DNA of 64,000 nucleotides from Colletotrichum lupini (taxonomy: Eukaryota; Ascomycota; Sordariomycetes; Glomerellales; Glomerellaceae): NCBI RefSeq assembly GCF_023278565.1, contig NC_064681.1, forward strand, positions 372,001 through 436,000, written 5' to 3'. The translations under genes were made by a program, and so were the position numbers. How positions within the stretch are numbered: position 1 is the stretch's first letter; each line of letters opens with the position of its first letter. The notes beneath the pieces were generated by a model that searched no databases, had not been told where the DNA came from, and worked only from the letters and a program-made list of their open reading frames with translations. Below, one piece after another: positions 34,605 to 48,526 of this stretch.

Positions 34605-37052
34605 CGGCGGGGCCTGTATGCCGATGGGGTTTGGAAGAGTGTCAAGATGGCTGGGAGTAATCGTAATGGGCCAGGTGTCATGAAGAGGTAAAGGCCGTTG
34701 TTGAGACAAAGCCGGGAGTTTGGGAAGACGAGGATAAACCTCTCCGCTCTACAGCAAAGTGCAGAATCGAATTCAGAGAAATCGTTACGAAGTATCTTGG
34801 CGAGAAAACCGTCTGAATGAAACGGGTCAACAACTCTACTGCATTGCTCGGCCTTACGCTCGGCGGCTCAACCGAATCGAATTAATGAAAGCCGCAGCCG
34901 CAAACGCGCCGGTACTTGGCGTGACATGTGGGGGGCAAGGGAGGGAACGGGTTGCGACTTCAACGTCCGAGGGGCCGGAGACTCTCCGAGCCAACGACCG
35001 CGGAAGCAGCCATGTTCCCTCCTCCGCAGAGCCTCCTTTTTCGCCATGTCGAGTTGACAGCTGCTTGATGTGGAGGAGGTTACCAGCGATGTCAGGAGGT
35101 AGGTAGGTAGACACCTAGGAGTTTGCATGTGTATGGAATGAGACGGCGTTACAATGGCACTAGGACGGAGCCTTTGGAACGAGGAAGAGATTACATCAGA
35201 CTGACAGGAGGAAAGAAGGTGTCTATCTGTAAATGGAAATGGAGACGAGGGAGAAAAAACGCGGCCAACGTGGAGTCCCCGCATCGTAATAGTGTGACGA
35301 ATGCATCGTCTGCTGTGGGCTTTGCTATTCGGTCCGATCGGCCCCCATGAGCCTCTCCAGGACGGGATTTTTCAATGGGGTTTGAGCAATGCAAGATTCG
35401 GGGTGGGAGATGCAGTGAGTCGTCAGTTTTCTTTTTGTGGATTGTTCCCGCCTCGTTCTATGGTGGGGGGTGACGACCGGAGGGCGGGGGATTTGGGCGT
35501 GGATGAATCGGAGAATTTGACCCAAGTTTGTTCCGCAATCTCATCGTTCAGCGTAACCACATAACCCAATCGATGAGGTAGAAACGGACTGCATTCTCGG
35601 TTGCTCACTTTGCTGAATTTGTCCTGTCTAGGAACTGAGTACAAGGAACTGAGTAAGGTACCTACTACCTATGTAAGGTTGGTTGTGAAAGATGGTTGAC
35701 TAAGACAGGTACGTACTCGCGGCGCTGACCGCCGAGGCGAGGAAGCCACGGATCGACGGAATTAAGCTTCGACTACAGCGATGGCCCCGGCACGCCCCGC
35801 CCGTTTCAGAGCCGCGGATGGAGTCTCCACCAAGCGACGTCATCGCTGCACCTTTGCCAACGTCAAACGTCAACGTCAACAGCGCGCCTTCTCGCCTTGC
35901 CTTACCTACCTTCCTGGTTATGTACCTACCTTATTGTGAAGGAATGAACGTGGGTACGTAGCGGTGATCAAGTATGCGGGGTGCAGATTCCATCCTCGTT
36001 CTTTTCCATCTTTTCCCGTCCCCTGCTGCCATGCTTTGGTTGGACTCTTGACTCAGTCCGCGTCGTGGACTGCCACGGTTTGGCCGAACCATCATGTCAT
36101 CCCTTCGGCCAGTGAGAGTAGAGACAAGAGAAACATGCATACAGAACGACCGCTCGCACACAGCCGGCCGGGCTCAACCCCGAAACTCTGAATATCCCTG
36201 CTCCCAACTGTGGCCAATGGACCACTGACCTCGAGTCTGTCTCTGATGCATTGGGGCTGACTGATTCCCCGCCATCCATCCATCCTTTCCCATCGTTCGA
36301 GTCGGCCCGGCCTAATCAGCGTCGATACCAGCGAGCGGCCATCGCGCCCTGGGACCAACCATGGGTCTTGACCTTGGTTTCCCGCTTTGCTGCTGCCGAA
36401 GCTGCATGTTCTACCTTGGCAGCCACAGGTAGGTAGACCGTAGAAGCGAGACCTGAGGTCCCTGGGACGCATGTTACTAACGCCGCCGCACCATGACGAT
36501 GACATCGTTTTGTTATCCACACTAGTCAGGCGCCTTTCCCATCACCGCCCGATCCGTCAATCATTACCCCACAGACTGGCGAGGAGCACACTAGGGGTAC
36601 CTCCGGGCAGGTAGCCGCGATAGATTTAGCGGCTACGCCTTGTCACTGGTAGAGCTTGTCTGGGGTTGGCTGGCGTGCCCCGGCCCTATGTTGGTTCGGG
36701 ACTAATTGACGGGGCCCCCACCATGGGAGAGATGATGCCGCTAGTCGGAGGAATTAGACGTATGTAGTTCCCTTTCTTGGCTTTCTATATAGACTGCGTC
36801 TGATGCCGCTTTCCCAAACAATGGCAGCCCAAGACAAATGTTTGTTGGTCTAGTCTAGTCCAGGGTAAATTTGGTATTCATCGGGATTGGGAAAACACAG
36901 CACGGGTTCCAGCACTAATTCTTCGACGCTCGGTCCGCTTCACCGTTTGCTCTTCACCTTTTCTTTCACCTTCCCTCTCACAGATTACAACCATTCTCAC
37001 CAATTGACGACAACACACAGCTGCATCGATTTCTCACACTGAGCCTTTCATC
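34605..37052. other. Long intergenic region
   Basis: 2.4 kb of ordinary composition between the monooxygenase and transporter genes, both on the plus strand. Short frames here have no protein-like signature. Small repeated words such as TAGGTAGG and GGTACCTACC occur around 35096-35110 and 35656-35670. The last 150 bp is CT-rich with CACCTTTTCTTTCACC, a typical fungal leader for the transporter. I see no RNA gene. Confidence 0.5.
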
Positions 37053-39179
37053 ATGGGATGGTTTGGCTTGAAGGGCGGGTGGCTCACCTTTTGGGTCACC
37101 ATCGCCTGCGCGACAGACATGACACTCTTCGGGTACGTCTGCTCCTTCCTTCCATCCTCCTCACCTCAGCTCACCTTCCACTATTCACCAATTCTTTTCA
37201 CCCTCAAACTCCTTCCCCCCAGAGCCTCATCTTCCAACCTTCTGCTCTCAGGATCTCTAATCTAACACCCCACCATCTACGACCAAGGCGTCTTCGGCGG
37301 CGTCATCGTAACAGATGACTTCCTCGAAACGATGGGCATCGTCGGCAACGACAAGCTCCAATCCACCGTCACCGCAATCTACGACATTGGCTGCTTCCTC
37401 GGCGCAATTTCCACCATATGGATTGGCGAGCGCCTCGGTCGCAAGAACACTATTCTCGTCGGCACCACAATCATGTCCATTGGCGCCATCCTGCAGACCG
37501 CCGCTTTTGGCCTCCCGCAAATGTTCGTCGGCCGTGTCGTCGCGGGTATTGGGAACGGTATCAATACCAGTACCGCTCCGGTGTGGCAGGGCGAGACGAG
37601 TAAGGCGAGTTGGCGAGGCAAGTTGATTGTTATTGAGATGATTATGAACATCTTTGGGTTCTCGCTGAGTATGTCTTCCTCGTCTTCCTTTCCCTCTCTG
37701 GATATCTCCCGGCCTCGTTCTTCGGTACCAGATACTAACGATGGGCAGGTAACTGGGTCACGTTTGGCTTCTCATACCTCACCGGCTCCATCTCATGGCG
37801 CGTTCCCCTGGCCTTCCAGTTCTTCTTCATCTTCATCCTCTACGGCACCGTCCCCTGGTTGCCTGAGTCACCTCGGTACGTCCCCTCCCTAGTCCCCTAA
37901 ATATCACCCGCTAGATTCCTATGACTGACAATAACCCCAGCTGGCTCATGGCTCAAGGCCGCGTCGCCGAAGCCGAACAGATTCTTGCCGACCTCGAAGA
38001 CATGCCTGTCGACGATGCTTATATCCAGACTCAGTCCAAGGACATTCAGTGGGCCATCAACTACGAAAGAGAGAATACCGTCCCCTGGTCGGACCTCCTC
38101 CGAGGCCGGACCGGCGAGTCGTCGGGAACGTCCACCATCCGGCGTATATTCCTCGGGTGTGGAACCCAGGCCATGCAACAATTTTCCGGAATTAATGTTA
38201 CAAGTTACTATTTGCCCCTCGTTCTCATCAATTCCGTCGGTTTGGACAATAAACTAGCGAGGTTACTGGCGGCGTGTAACTCCGTCAGCTACTTCTTGTT
38301 CAGTTTGATTGGAATTCCCAACGTGGAGAGATGGGGAAGGCGAAAGATGATGATGTGTAAGTTGTGGAAACGTCGAATCCAGGCCCGATGAATACGCACA
38401 GGACAGCTGATTGTTGCAAACAGACGGTGCTTTTGGCCAATTCATGTGCTACGCCGTCATTACCATCTGTATTCGTTACAATGAAATGGCTGGCCTGGCA
38501 CCAGAGACGCAGTCCCAGTGGGCAAAGGCTTCCATCGCCTTCTTCTTCTTGTACTATGTCTTCTTTGGCATTTGCTGGCAGGGTACTTCAAGTCCTTTCC
38601 CGATTCTTTGGGTCAATGTTTGCTAATTCGATATAGGTGTGCCTTGGCTGTACCCCACCGAGATCAACAGCTTGTCCATGCGTACAAAGGGAGCCGCTCT
38701 CGGCACCGCAACGAATTGGATTGTCAACTTCATGGTACGTCTCCCGCGATTCTCCTCCAATGCAAATAAAAGCACCCAGAGACCTAACCCACCAACAGGT
38801 CGTCGAGATCACACCACCAGGCATCTCTTCCCTCGGCTGGCAATTCTACATCATCTGGACAGTCTTCAACTTCTCCTTCATCCCCATCGTCTATCTCTTC
38901 TACCCCGAAACAGCAGACCGCTCCCTCGAGGATGTGGACCGTTTTTTCGCAGACAACCACGATATTTTCGTCTTCCGCGACAAGGACGCCACAAGCTCAA
39001 AGCGGCCGATGAAGTACATCGCGCAGGAAGAGGAGGCGATCACGAAGCGGAACAGTCGGGGCGGTGTGCCTGGTGCTGAGGAGGAGGATATGTTGAGGCG
39101 AAGAGGGGCTGTGGAGAAGATGAAGAAGAGGCGTGAGGATGAAGAGCTGGCGTTCGGAGAGCATAAGGAGAGAAGATAG
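37053..39179 (+). CDS. MFS sugar transporter, seven exons, odd first intron
   Basis: A 550-aa, 12-helix hexose/sugar transporter of the major facilitator superfamily. Exons 37053-37132, 37277-37668, 37749-37875, 37941-38356, 38424-38582, 38637-38734 and 38799-39179; introns 2-6 are 54-80 bp, GT-AG, and keep frame. Family motifs: DQGVFGG near the first helix, GERLGRKNT after helix 2, PESPRWL, QQFSGIN, and PETADRSLEDVD at the end of helix 12, followed by a charged cytosolic tail. Intron 1 has a perfect donor GTACGT (37133) and a branch CTAAC (37262-37266), but the frame-keeping acceptor point (37276/37277) reads ...CCAT, not AG. The gene may be mutated there or use a non-canonical site. The stop lies 97 bp before the target duplication of a Copia element. 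Substrate unknown. Confidence 0.88.
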
Positions 39180-39281
39180 GCGGGACCTCCTCTGTTTGTT
39201 GGTGGAGTGTACGATCTAGATGAGATATTTACGAGTTATGATGGTAGAAGTTTCATAATACATGATGGTTATTAAACATTG
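39180..39281. other. 3' flank of the transporter gene and Copia target site
   Basis: About 100 bp of trailer with ATTAAA near 39271, ending in CATTG (39277-39281), the first copy of the target duplication of the next element. Confidence 0.5.
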
Positions 39282-39458
39282 TGTCACGTAACAGGGATAG
39301 TAATCGCACCTCACAAAGTGCCCGTCACGTGCTGAATTACGTGTCTATCTTAGATATTGTATATATAGACCTTTTCTTTTTATTTATTTCTATTTTAATA
39401 GTTAAGCTACTTTTATTATACTCTATATACCTATTACTACGTACTATAACTTATAATA
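39282..39458 (+). repeat. Copia copy D, 5' LTR
   Basis: 177 bp; its first 70 bp are unmutated, and mutation density rises sharply towards the element interior. Confidence 0.9.
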
Positions 39459-42400
39459 GTTATAAGCCTAGCTCTTAATTAAGACCTTATATTATAATAA
39501 CGTATTTATTAATACGATTTTTACGATTTTTTTAAAATAACTAACTTACTTATACCTACTTTACCTTAAGCTAAACTAACTAATTATAATAATTAAATTA
39601 AATAGTTTAACGTATTTTATACTATAAGTAAGGGCATTAGGGTTTAGAAATACGTCGACCTAGACGCTCTAGATTCCGATATATTCCTCGACCCCTCTAT
39701 AGCGCTTATTTTATTTTTAGAATTCGGACGATTAGTTATAACCCATAATAAAGAAGAACTATAAGCTTATTAAGCCTATTATAAGGCGTTTAAAAACGAC
39801 TAAAAAAACTAAGAAATCCTTTATTAATAGCTTTTAAATATAACTCTTAATACGAACCTTTCGACTTCCTTAAGTATAAGTAACTTATAAAACTAAGCCG
39901 GGTTTCTTTTTATAAAACTAGTTATGCTACCTATTTTATATAAATAAATCTATTTTTATACCGTATTCATAAAGAGGATTTATATACTTAAGAATATTTA
40001 GAAATAATAAGAGCTTAATACTAAATATAAGTAACTTATAGCTTATAAACGTAATATTATTAATATATATATTAAAATCCTTACTTAGTAATTAATAAAA
40101 TTAGTTAACGCTATATTATATAAATACGTATTTTAAAAAGCTACTAAGAACGGCGCTAAGTTTAGTATATAGCGAATTATTAAATATTTAAAATAAGAAT
40201 TTACGCCCCCCGAATTAGTAATAAGGAATATAGTTCGAGAGGAATATTAATAAGCCCTTAATAAAGCGAGGACCGGAATTAACCTTTAATACTAGTATAA
40301 GGAATAGTAATCTACTTACTTCCGAGCTAAAACGTACGATATTTTAAAAATTAGTAAAGAAATTACTATATTTAACTTTTTAATTATAGTTAAGTTTAGA
40401 CTTAACTTTATATAGAACTCATATATATATAAAACTTTTAATAAATTAATAGCCTTTAGAACGTATACGAGGACCCTCGAGGAGATTACGTATATATTTA
40501 GCTTAGTAACTTAGGACGTATATACTAAACGACCTTTAAGTTAAAAAGGGGCTTACTTTACTTTTACTAAACGCTCTAACTTAATTAACGATATAAATAA
40601 TAAAAATAACGTTATATACCTTTATAATTATATATACTTATAGCGCCCTACGGCGTATTAAAAATTAAAATAAGTATTTATAAACTAAAACGCTAATAAG
40701 TTACTAATATAAATACTAAAGAGCTATATAAAAAAAGTCCTTGCCGTTATTAAATTAAATAAATAAAAATTATTTTATGATAAGCTTAAAAAAGCTAATT
40801 AGCTAAAGAACGATAGAACCCCTAAGAAACTTAGGTTTTTAAAAAGATCTTTTAACTAACTTAGAGCGAGCTTATTAATAAACTAGGACGAGGGCTACGT
40901 AGTTACTATACTTATAAAGAGTTAGGACTTAGAAATAAACGCAATTTTTAGTACCCCTATAAGTAGTACTTACCCCTTTTTTTAAAGTACGGTAATAAAT
41001 AGCTATAAAGTAATATATTTAATTAATAATAAGAGCTTATTTAAACCTAAGAGTTATGTATTATTAAGTAATAAAAACTATATTAAATTAAGAATTATTA
41101 TATTATTTATTATTATACGCGGTACTTATATTATAAAGGGCGTCTTAAACGGACTTAAGGGAAAGGGAACTTACGATTTAAAGCTTTAAAACGTTGCTTA
41201 TATTAAGGGATTTTATATTGATATAGTTTTAGAAATTTTACTAAATAGAAGCGCACTCTAGTACTATAGTCTAGATTATACTTTATAATAGGGAACGCTT
41301 TATAAAAGTACTATTAAAAAGTAGCTTATTTAAAAGAATAATTTAGTCTTTTTTTAAATATAAGCTCCTTTAATCCTATTTTTTTTTTATAAACTTTAAG
41401 CATATCTTATAGAGCCTAGTTAGTATTATATTACTAGTTAGCTATAGAAAATTCCATTACTTATATTAACGTACTTATAAGAGGTCTAATAGCGCGCTCT
41501 TTTAATATTTTAGAATAGGTTATTTTAGACCTAATACTCTTTATTAATTATTATATAAAACTTAAGGTATACGTATTAAACCTTTATTATAAATTAAATA
41601 TAAAGTATATATATTATCTAAAACTAAAATAGTAGTCTTAAGAGGACTACCCTTAAGAAGAGCCTTACGGCTATAGTACTATATATACTAAGATCTCTTT
41701 TATTTTAAACTATCTCTTAGTAAATAATAATATATACTTATAGTTTCTAACGAATATAATAAGTAACTTAGGGGGTTCTTTTTAAAAATAAAAATAGAAG
41801 AGGAAGTGCTTTTTATATTATAAAGCCTCGAGGTAGCGATTTATTATTAAAAAAAGACTCTAATTTGCTTTTTTAAAAGTAATAATAAGACCGCTCTCCT
41901 AATTATAAACGTTAAATACGTATACAAAACGTAGTATAGCGAGCTAAGAATTAGAATAGAACTTCTATTTTTATATATAAAAGAACCCGTAAGTAATACT
42001 AAAAAAGTAAGTTAATTTGTAATTACTAAAGCTCGTAAAATATATCTTTTTGCGAACCTCTTTATAAATCTATAGGACGAAATAGTACTAGTAGTAATTT
42101 TTATTTATAATATTACCTTATAAAAGGCTAATAAAGGAGATTTGCTTATTATAATAGAAATTAACTAATAAAAGCGGTATTAACGCTAGTAATAAACGGG
42201 TTACTAAGTATAGGATTTTAAACCGGTTACCCCGTATCTTAATAGCTTTTATATATATAGTTATTAAGTATACCCTTTTTATAGGGATCGTAAGAGGGGT
42301 ATATATTAAAAGGAGTTTAAAGTACTTCTCTATAAGTATATAGGATACTTAGTTAGATATATATTAAAAATATATAACTTATATAAGGTCTAAGTACCCG

Positions 42401-44899
42401 CGCTTAAGTAAGTATTTATTACGAGGAATATTAAGTTTAATAAAGAAGTTTTTTATAATCCCGTATACGAGGAATAAGCTATTATAAGTAAGTAAGTAAA
42501 TTTAGTAATTTAAAAAATATAAGAACTCTTTAATACTAATAATAAGTTAGTTCGAGCACCCGGGGAAGTAGATCTAGACTTCGGAAATACTAGTATTTAA
42601 AATAACTTTATAGTTAAGGATAGTATTATTATTAAATTTTTAACTATTTAGGACGCTAAGTAACTAATAAATATACTCTAGGGTACGGTAAATAAGGCTA
42701 AAGAGGCTAATATAATCTTATTATTATTATTAATTTTTAAAATAACCCCCTTATGTAAGCTTAGGGGTAGGGGTAAAAAAGGGGATATAATAACTAAGTT
42801 ATAAATAGCTTTATATAGTTTATAATCCTCTTTACGAGCGCTTATATATATTACGGAGGTTCTTAAGCTTTTAATTCTTAATAGCTTTTAATAAAATACT
42901 AAAATACGTAATAAACGAGGTATTAATTACAAAGAAGTAATTCCTAATACTAAAGTTAACGTTAATAAGGAACCCTTATAATAAACCTCTATTATTATAT
43001 AAAAATAGAGCTTATAAGAACTACTTTATTAAATACTAAGTAAAGCTCCGTTAAGTCCTAGATATTTAAACTGGGTCTATAAACTTTTATAACGCTTTAA
43101 TAGTAATATTTTCGTAACGCTCTTATATTTAAATATAAAAAACGGTAATTATTATAACTATCTCTAAGACTACTTTTTTTCTATTTTTATACTTAATTAG
43201 TAAAAAGCTATAAAGGAAAGTAGTATAAGATATATAATACTTTATTAAATAGTAAAAAGAGTAGTTTATAGGACTTACTTAGAGCGCTCTAGAGGAGTTT
43301 AAAAACTACGACTTACTAAAATTAACTTCTAAAGCCTATTAAAAAAGTTTAGTAATATTAAATATCTCCTACTATAACTATAAAAGTTACTTAGGGATAT
43401 TATAAATATAAAAATAAAAAAGCTAAGGGATATTAATATATAAAACGAGGTCGACTATAATCCTAAATAAGGGATCTTATTTTTATTAAAATAAGTATAT
43501 ATTTATAAATACGACGTTAATAACGAGGTTAGCGAGATAAAAGTACGTATATATATAAGGGGGGATATATAACTACTTAACCCCTTATAAAATACGTACG
43601 CTTTGACGCTTATTATAAAGGCCTTTAAGCTTATAATAATAATAGCTACTTAATTCGACCTTAAAATAGACTAATATAATATTATTAACGTATTCCTTAA
43701 CGCGCTTTTTAAGAGCGAGAAGCTAATAATTATTAAACTCCTAAAAGGATATAAGGTTATTAATAAAGTAAATAAACTCTAATGCGCTTTATATAGCCTC
43801 TAAGACTTATTAATTCTCTAGTTCTAAACTTTTACCTCTATACTCCGTAGTATAAATATAATATATAGCTACGAGGAGATTTATATTTACTAAATTATAA
43901 ATAAAAAAGTAATACTAATATTCTACGTTAATAACTTTATTATTCTACATTATTAAAATAATTAAAAAGCGGCTTAGGAGATCGTTAACGGTATAAAAGA
44001 ATATATTAACTTTAAAAAGAATGGACTGATTAATTATTTTTTTAGAGTACGGATTTTATAAAACCGTACTACTCATAAGGTTTACTTTATTTATAACGTA
44101 TATATTAAGTAAATTACTAAGCGCTTCGATTTTATAAATTTATTATATTTAGCTACCCCTCTTCTTTAAAAAGAGTTTAAACTAAACGAGGGGTAGGTAA
44201 TAAAAGAGGAAATAAAAAGCTACTAAGAAAAGGTTAGGAGTATGCTTTATATAACTATTATAATTAGACTAGACGTCGCCTTTACTTACTTATAATTATT
44301 ACGGTTCTTAACTAACCTAAGCGCAACTTATATTAAAATAATTAATTATTATATCTAATATCTCTATATAATAAAATATTTTACGCTCTATTATAATAAT
44401 ATACTAAGTACGTAATTATTACTTTTAGCTAGAGATACTAGTTTTATAAATAACGAGGTAATACGACGATTATTTTAGGGATATATAATATTCCTTTTTA
44501 ATAGCTTAATTTAATAAAAATTAGTATACTAAGTAACGGTTACGACGTTAACTACCGAAACTAAGCTTCTTTACCTTAAGGAAATTATAAAAGAGACTAT
44601 AGCTCTAAAGCGCTTTTTTAAAAATATTACCCTTAATTTAAGAAAAGTATAGTTAGTTAACTACGATAATTAGTAAACGATTTAACTCGTCATAGGGGAA
44701 AGAGAAAGAATAGCTACTCGATTTTATTATATCGATATATAAAATATATAGCTAAGATAAAAGTACGCTAAAAGTAGCTTTAAAGTTACTTATATATTAA
44801 TAAAAAATATACTAATAAATAGACTTATTAAAAACCTTTTACGAGCTAAGTTCGAATATTTTTATATACTTCTTAACTTTTATAATGCATAAAAAGCTA

Positions 44900-46529
44900 T
44901 TATAAATAACTAAAATAGTTAAAAATAATTAATTTAAGCTACGCTTAGAAAAACTTAATACCTAAAAATAAATAATAAACGGAACTTAAAGTACGGCCTA
45001 GAGGCTTAAAATAAATAAAATAAAACCCTCTTATAGCCCGAAGGCCTAAACTTTTAAAATAACCTTATTTCGTAAAGTATATATATATAAAAATAAGACC
45101 TAGGCTTATATTTATTATTTAAACTCTTAGTTTATAAAGTATATAATTATTAAGAGTATAGCGTTACTAAGGAAGAGGGTTAGTATGCGTATTAAAAAAC
45201 GCGTTTTACGTACTTCGAAATTTATAAAACTAAGAATAATAAGGGTAATAGGGGGCGTAAAAGCTAGAACGACCGTTAAGTTAATAACTTAGGGTATAAA
45301 AGCGGGCGGCGTAATAAGAGGTTAGTTATAAACGACTATAATAAGCGTAAAAAAGGACCGGGGGCGCGCGTTAAAAAAGTCCTTTATATAAAAACCGATA
45401 TAATTCTTATATATTCTCTAGTTATTATGTATTTAGTAAATAATACTACGGAGCTTAATAATATCTTATTAAAACTATAATTAGAAGTACGCTTTTTAAT
45501 AATAAAAAAGGATGATATATTTATAAAAAAGAGAGTATTATTTATAATAGCCTCGGTAAGGGCCTAGGCTATTAGCTATAAAATAACTAGTATATTAATA
45601 TACCCTTTAGCTAAACGGCCGTTAAAATAGTGCGTATACTAACTATTACTTTTTATAAAATAATAATTACTATTTTTAATATTAATATACTAAAGGGCTA
45701 TTTTAAAATAGGGTAAGTATTAGATCTCCTGTTCCTCGGGAGCCTCTTTTTTAAGCTTTTTAAGGACTAAGTATATATTAAATAGGCTTAAAATAGCGAA
45801 GAGAACTATACTTATTACGGGGGGTACTTTAGCCTTTTAGCGTTTTTTTTATATTTCTTATTACTTTTTTAAAAAGAGCTAGCTTTATGTTTTTTAAACC
45901 CTAAAATAATATTAAATATAAACTTTTAAAATAATAAGTATATAATATACCCTTTTTAAAAAGCTTATTATTTAAACTAATCTTATTTTAATTTTTAAAT
46001 TCCGAGGGGGGGATAAGTAAAAGCCTATTAAAGCTCTTATTATTATTATTTATTTTATTATTACCTTTATTATAACTACTAAAAAGAGCCTCGAACTTAA
46101 TAAAGTCCTTAATATTTTAATTAATAACTTTAATATTTTTTTAATTAGGGAGGGAGAGCTCGGTAGCCGGGCCTTAGTAAGTAAATAAGAAGTTATAGGG
46201 GGGGGTAACGACCTAGAGGGGCTCGTTAGTATTATTACTTATTTAAATTCTTAATAAATTATATAATATATATATAAGAGGTATTATAGAAATTGCGCAA
46301 AATTTATTATTATTTCTAAATATATTAAATATTTATATTTAGAATAAAATTAATAAACGATTTAACGGTATAGGTGTGCGTATATAATAAATAGGAGTAT
46401 TTATAATAACTATAAAAAGTTAAAAAAAAGAAGAAAAATAATAGCTAGGTAACGCTACGAGAATTTAGATATATATAAGGTAGCTAAGTAGCCTCGCCCT
46501 TAGTAATTTATATATTAAAAATAATAAAA
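44900..46529 (+). other. Unassigned 1.6-kb segment after RNase H in Copia copy D
   Basis: Between the RNase H remnant and the nested Copia there is far more sequence than a Copia 3' untranslated region needs. It contains degraded coding-like stretches (about 45150-45450) and purine-rich G runs (about 46143-46210). It could be an extra open frame downstream of pol or a further old insertion. I found no target duplication that would settle this. Confidence 0.35.
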
Positions 46530-46534
46530 TACGT

Positions 46535-46739
46535 TATCGGATTAGAAGTCTAATTCGACCGCGGTATATAGCTAACTGCGCAGGGGCCAATTAGGGGCCT
46601 TATTTATAATTATTATAGCTAGCCTAACTTACGGTTAGAACTTCCTTTTTATACTTATTATACAAATATTTATATAATTTAATTAATCTCTTTATTAACT
46701 ACGGTTCGAATTAACTACCTTATAATAGGGATACTAATA
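46535..46739 (+). repeat. Copia copy C, 5' LTR
   Basis: 205 bp, starting TATCGGATTAG and ending GGGATACTAATA. Confidence 0.88.
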
Positions 46740-48010
46740 CTAATTAGTAATTAAATTTTATTATTATAAATTAGTAAAATATCTTGCTACGTAAAAAAGA
46801 TAACCTTTTAATACCGTACGGGATAGGAAATTTATACTAATTAACTTTATAAAAATAAATAAAAAAGAGGTAATTCTCGAATACTATACGGAATTAAGTA
46901 ATCGTAGCCCTTTATTATTTACGAGAGGTCGACGTTTATTATATTAAACTATATTAATTAATAGAACCGCTTAAGTAACTAGCCTTTTACTATCGCCCTA
47001 AGTAGCTTTTTTACTAAATGACTTTTTTATAACTAGCCCGTAATTAGAAATTAACCAATTAAATTAATAAAAAAATACCTACGTAATAACTACCTACCTA
47101 ATTAATTAGCGCGACGAACGAGCTTAATAATATAATATAAAAAAGCATTGCGCGATTAAAAAAGGGGATTTCTAAATATAAATATTCTTATTTAGTAATA
47201 AAAGTAACCCTATAGGAGTTATTAAGTTAAGAAATCTATAGTATATAAAAAAGTCTATTATTACGAGGATCTTATAAATACGACTTTAAACCCGTAATTT
47301 AAATAACCTCTTTATAGCTCCCTTAACTACCCTCTAAATATTACTTAAAAATATAATATAAGGGACGGTTTAACGAGGGAGGAGGGGATTTAAAAGTCCT
47401 AATAATATTAAGTTAAAAATATTATAGATCTTAGAAATTAATTTAAAAAAAAAGGCGGCTACCCTAAAGTAGTCTTACGACCTCCCGCTAGAGTTATTAT
47501 TAACCTAAAAAAAAGCTAAAGAAACGAAGATCTAAAAAAGAAAAAAAAATCCTTTAAAAGGCCGCTAAAGGGCTTCTTTTTATATTAGCTCCCGGCACGA
47601 GATTACTAATTTTAAAAAATTAACTAAGTAATAAAAAGGATCGCTAATAAACGATAATTACTTAACCGTAATTAAGCTATAAAAAAAACTATTTAAAAGA
47701 TATAAAATAGGGTACTAAAAAGCTATAAAAAACAAGATCTTTAAAATATTTAACCCTACTATATATAAGTAATAAATAAGCATTTTTAATAAGTCCTTAA
47801 AATTTACGATTTTATAAAAAAGAGGGCTTAACTTCGTTAACTATACTTAACGGCCTATATAGTTTTTAATAACCTATATAGCTCCTCTATAAGCTACTTA
47901 GTATTTATTTTTAACTATTCTTACGGAATACTACCCTAAAAGAGGTAAGTTAAAAAAAGAAGCTATTTAGAGATTATAAAGAGTACGAGGCTTAAGAAGC
48001 TAGAAATATA

Positions 48011-48526
48011 TATCTAGCACGTATAGCTTTAACGAGGTAATGCGGGATATTCTTATAAAGAATATAAAAAGTGAATATTTATATAGAAGTAAGAATATAT
48101 GAATATAGGGGATATAAGCGTATATAAAAGAGGTTTTTGTAGTAAAGAGAGTAATATAGTTAAATTACTATATAAGAAGTTGCTTGCTTAACGAAAGGTC
48201 TAGGTAGGCAAATACACGCCTACATATAGGCATAAAAACCTCCTACTAGAATATTCCATTGCTTATTAATTATGATATAATTAATAAGCGTATACGTAAG
48301 TGAATGCGTAATCGTAGTACGTAATTCCGCCTCGAGTAAATTCCAGATTATTCAGTTACCTTCCAGTACTTTCCATTGCTCACGTAAGCTTATATAAGCA
48401 GTATTGCTTACATAATCAATACCTATAATAATCTACAGAAATCGTAGATTAATATGGTATATAGTTTGCTTACGTAATATTGATAATAAGGCGAATAATA
48501 AGGTAAACAAAGTTACCTTCGTAACA
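48011..48526 (-). repeat. Solo LTR of a third LTR family
   Basis: A 516-bp insertion in copy C, absent from the collinear position in copy B. It is flanked by ATATA (48006-48010 and 48527-48531). On the minus strand it begins TGTTACGAAGG and ends GCTAGATA, the latter a RIP-shifted form of a CA end. It has no internal region, so it is the product of LTR-LTR recombination. Several stretches (for example 48185-48400) keep CpA and TpG sites, so it is much less mutated than its surroundings. Confidence 0.82.

Noticed and set aside
34759..36522. Many short frames between the monooxygenase and transporter genes
   Set aside because: Overlapping frames on both strands with no domain, no consistent codon character and no credible splicing.
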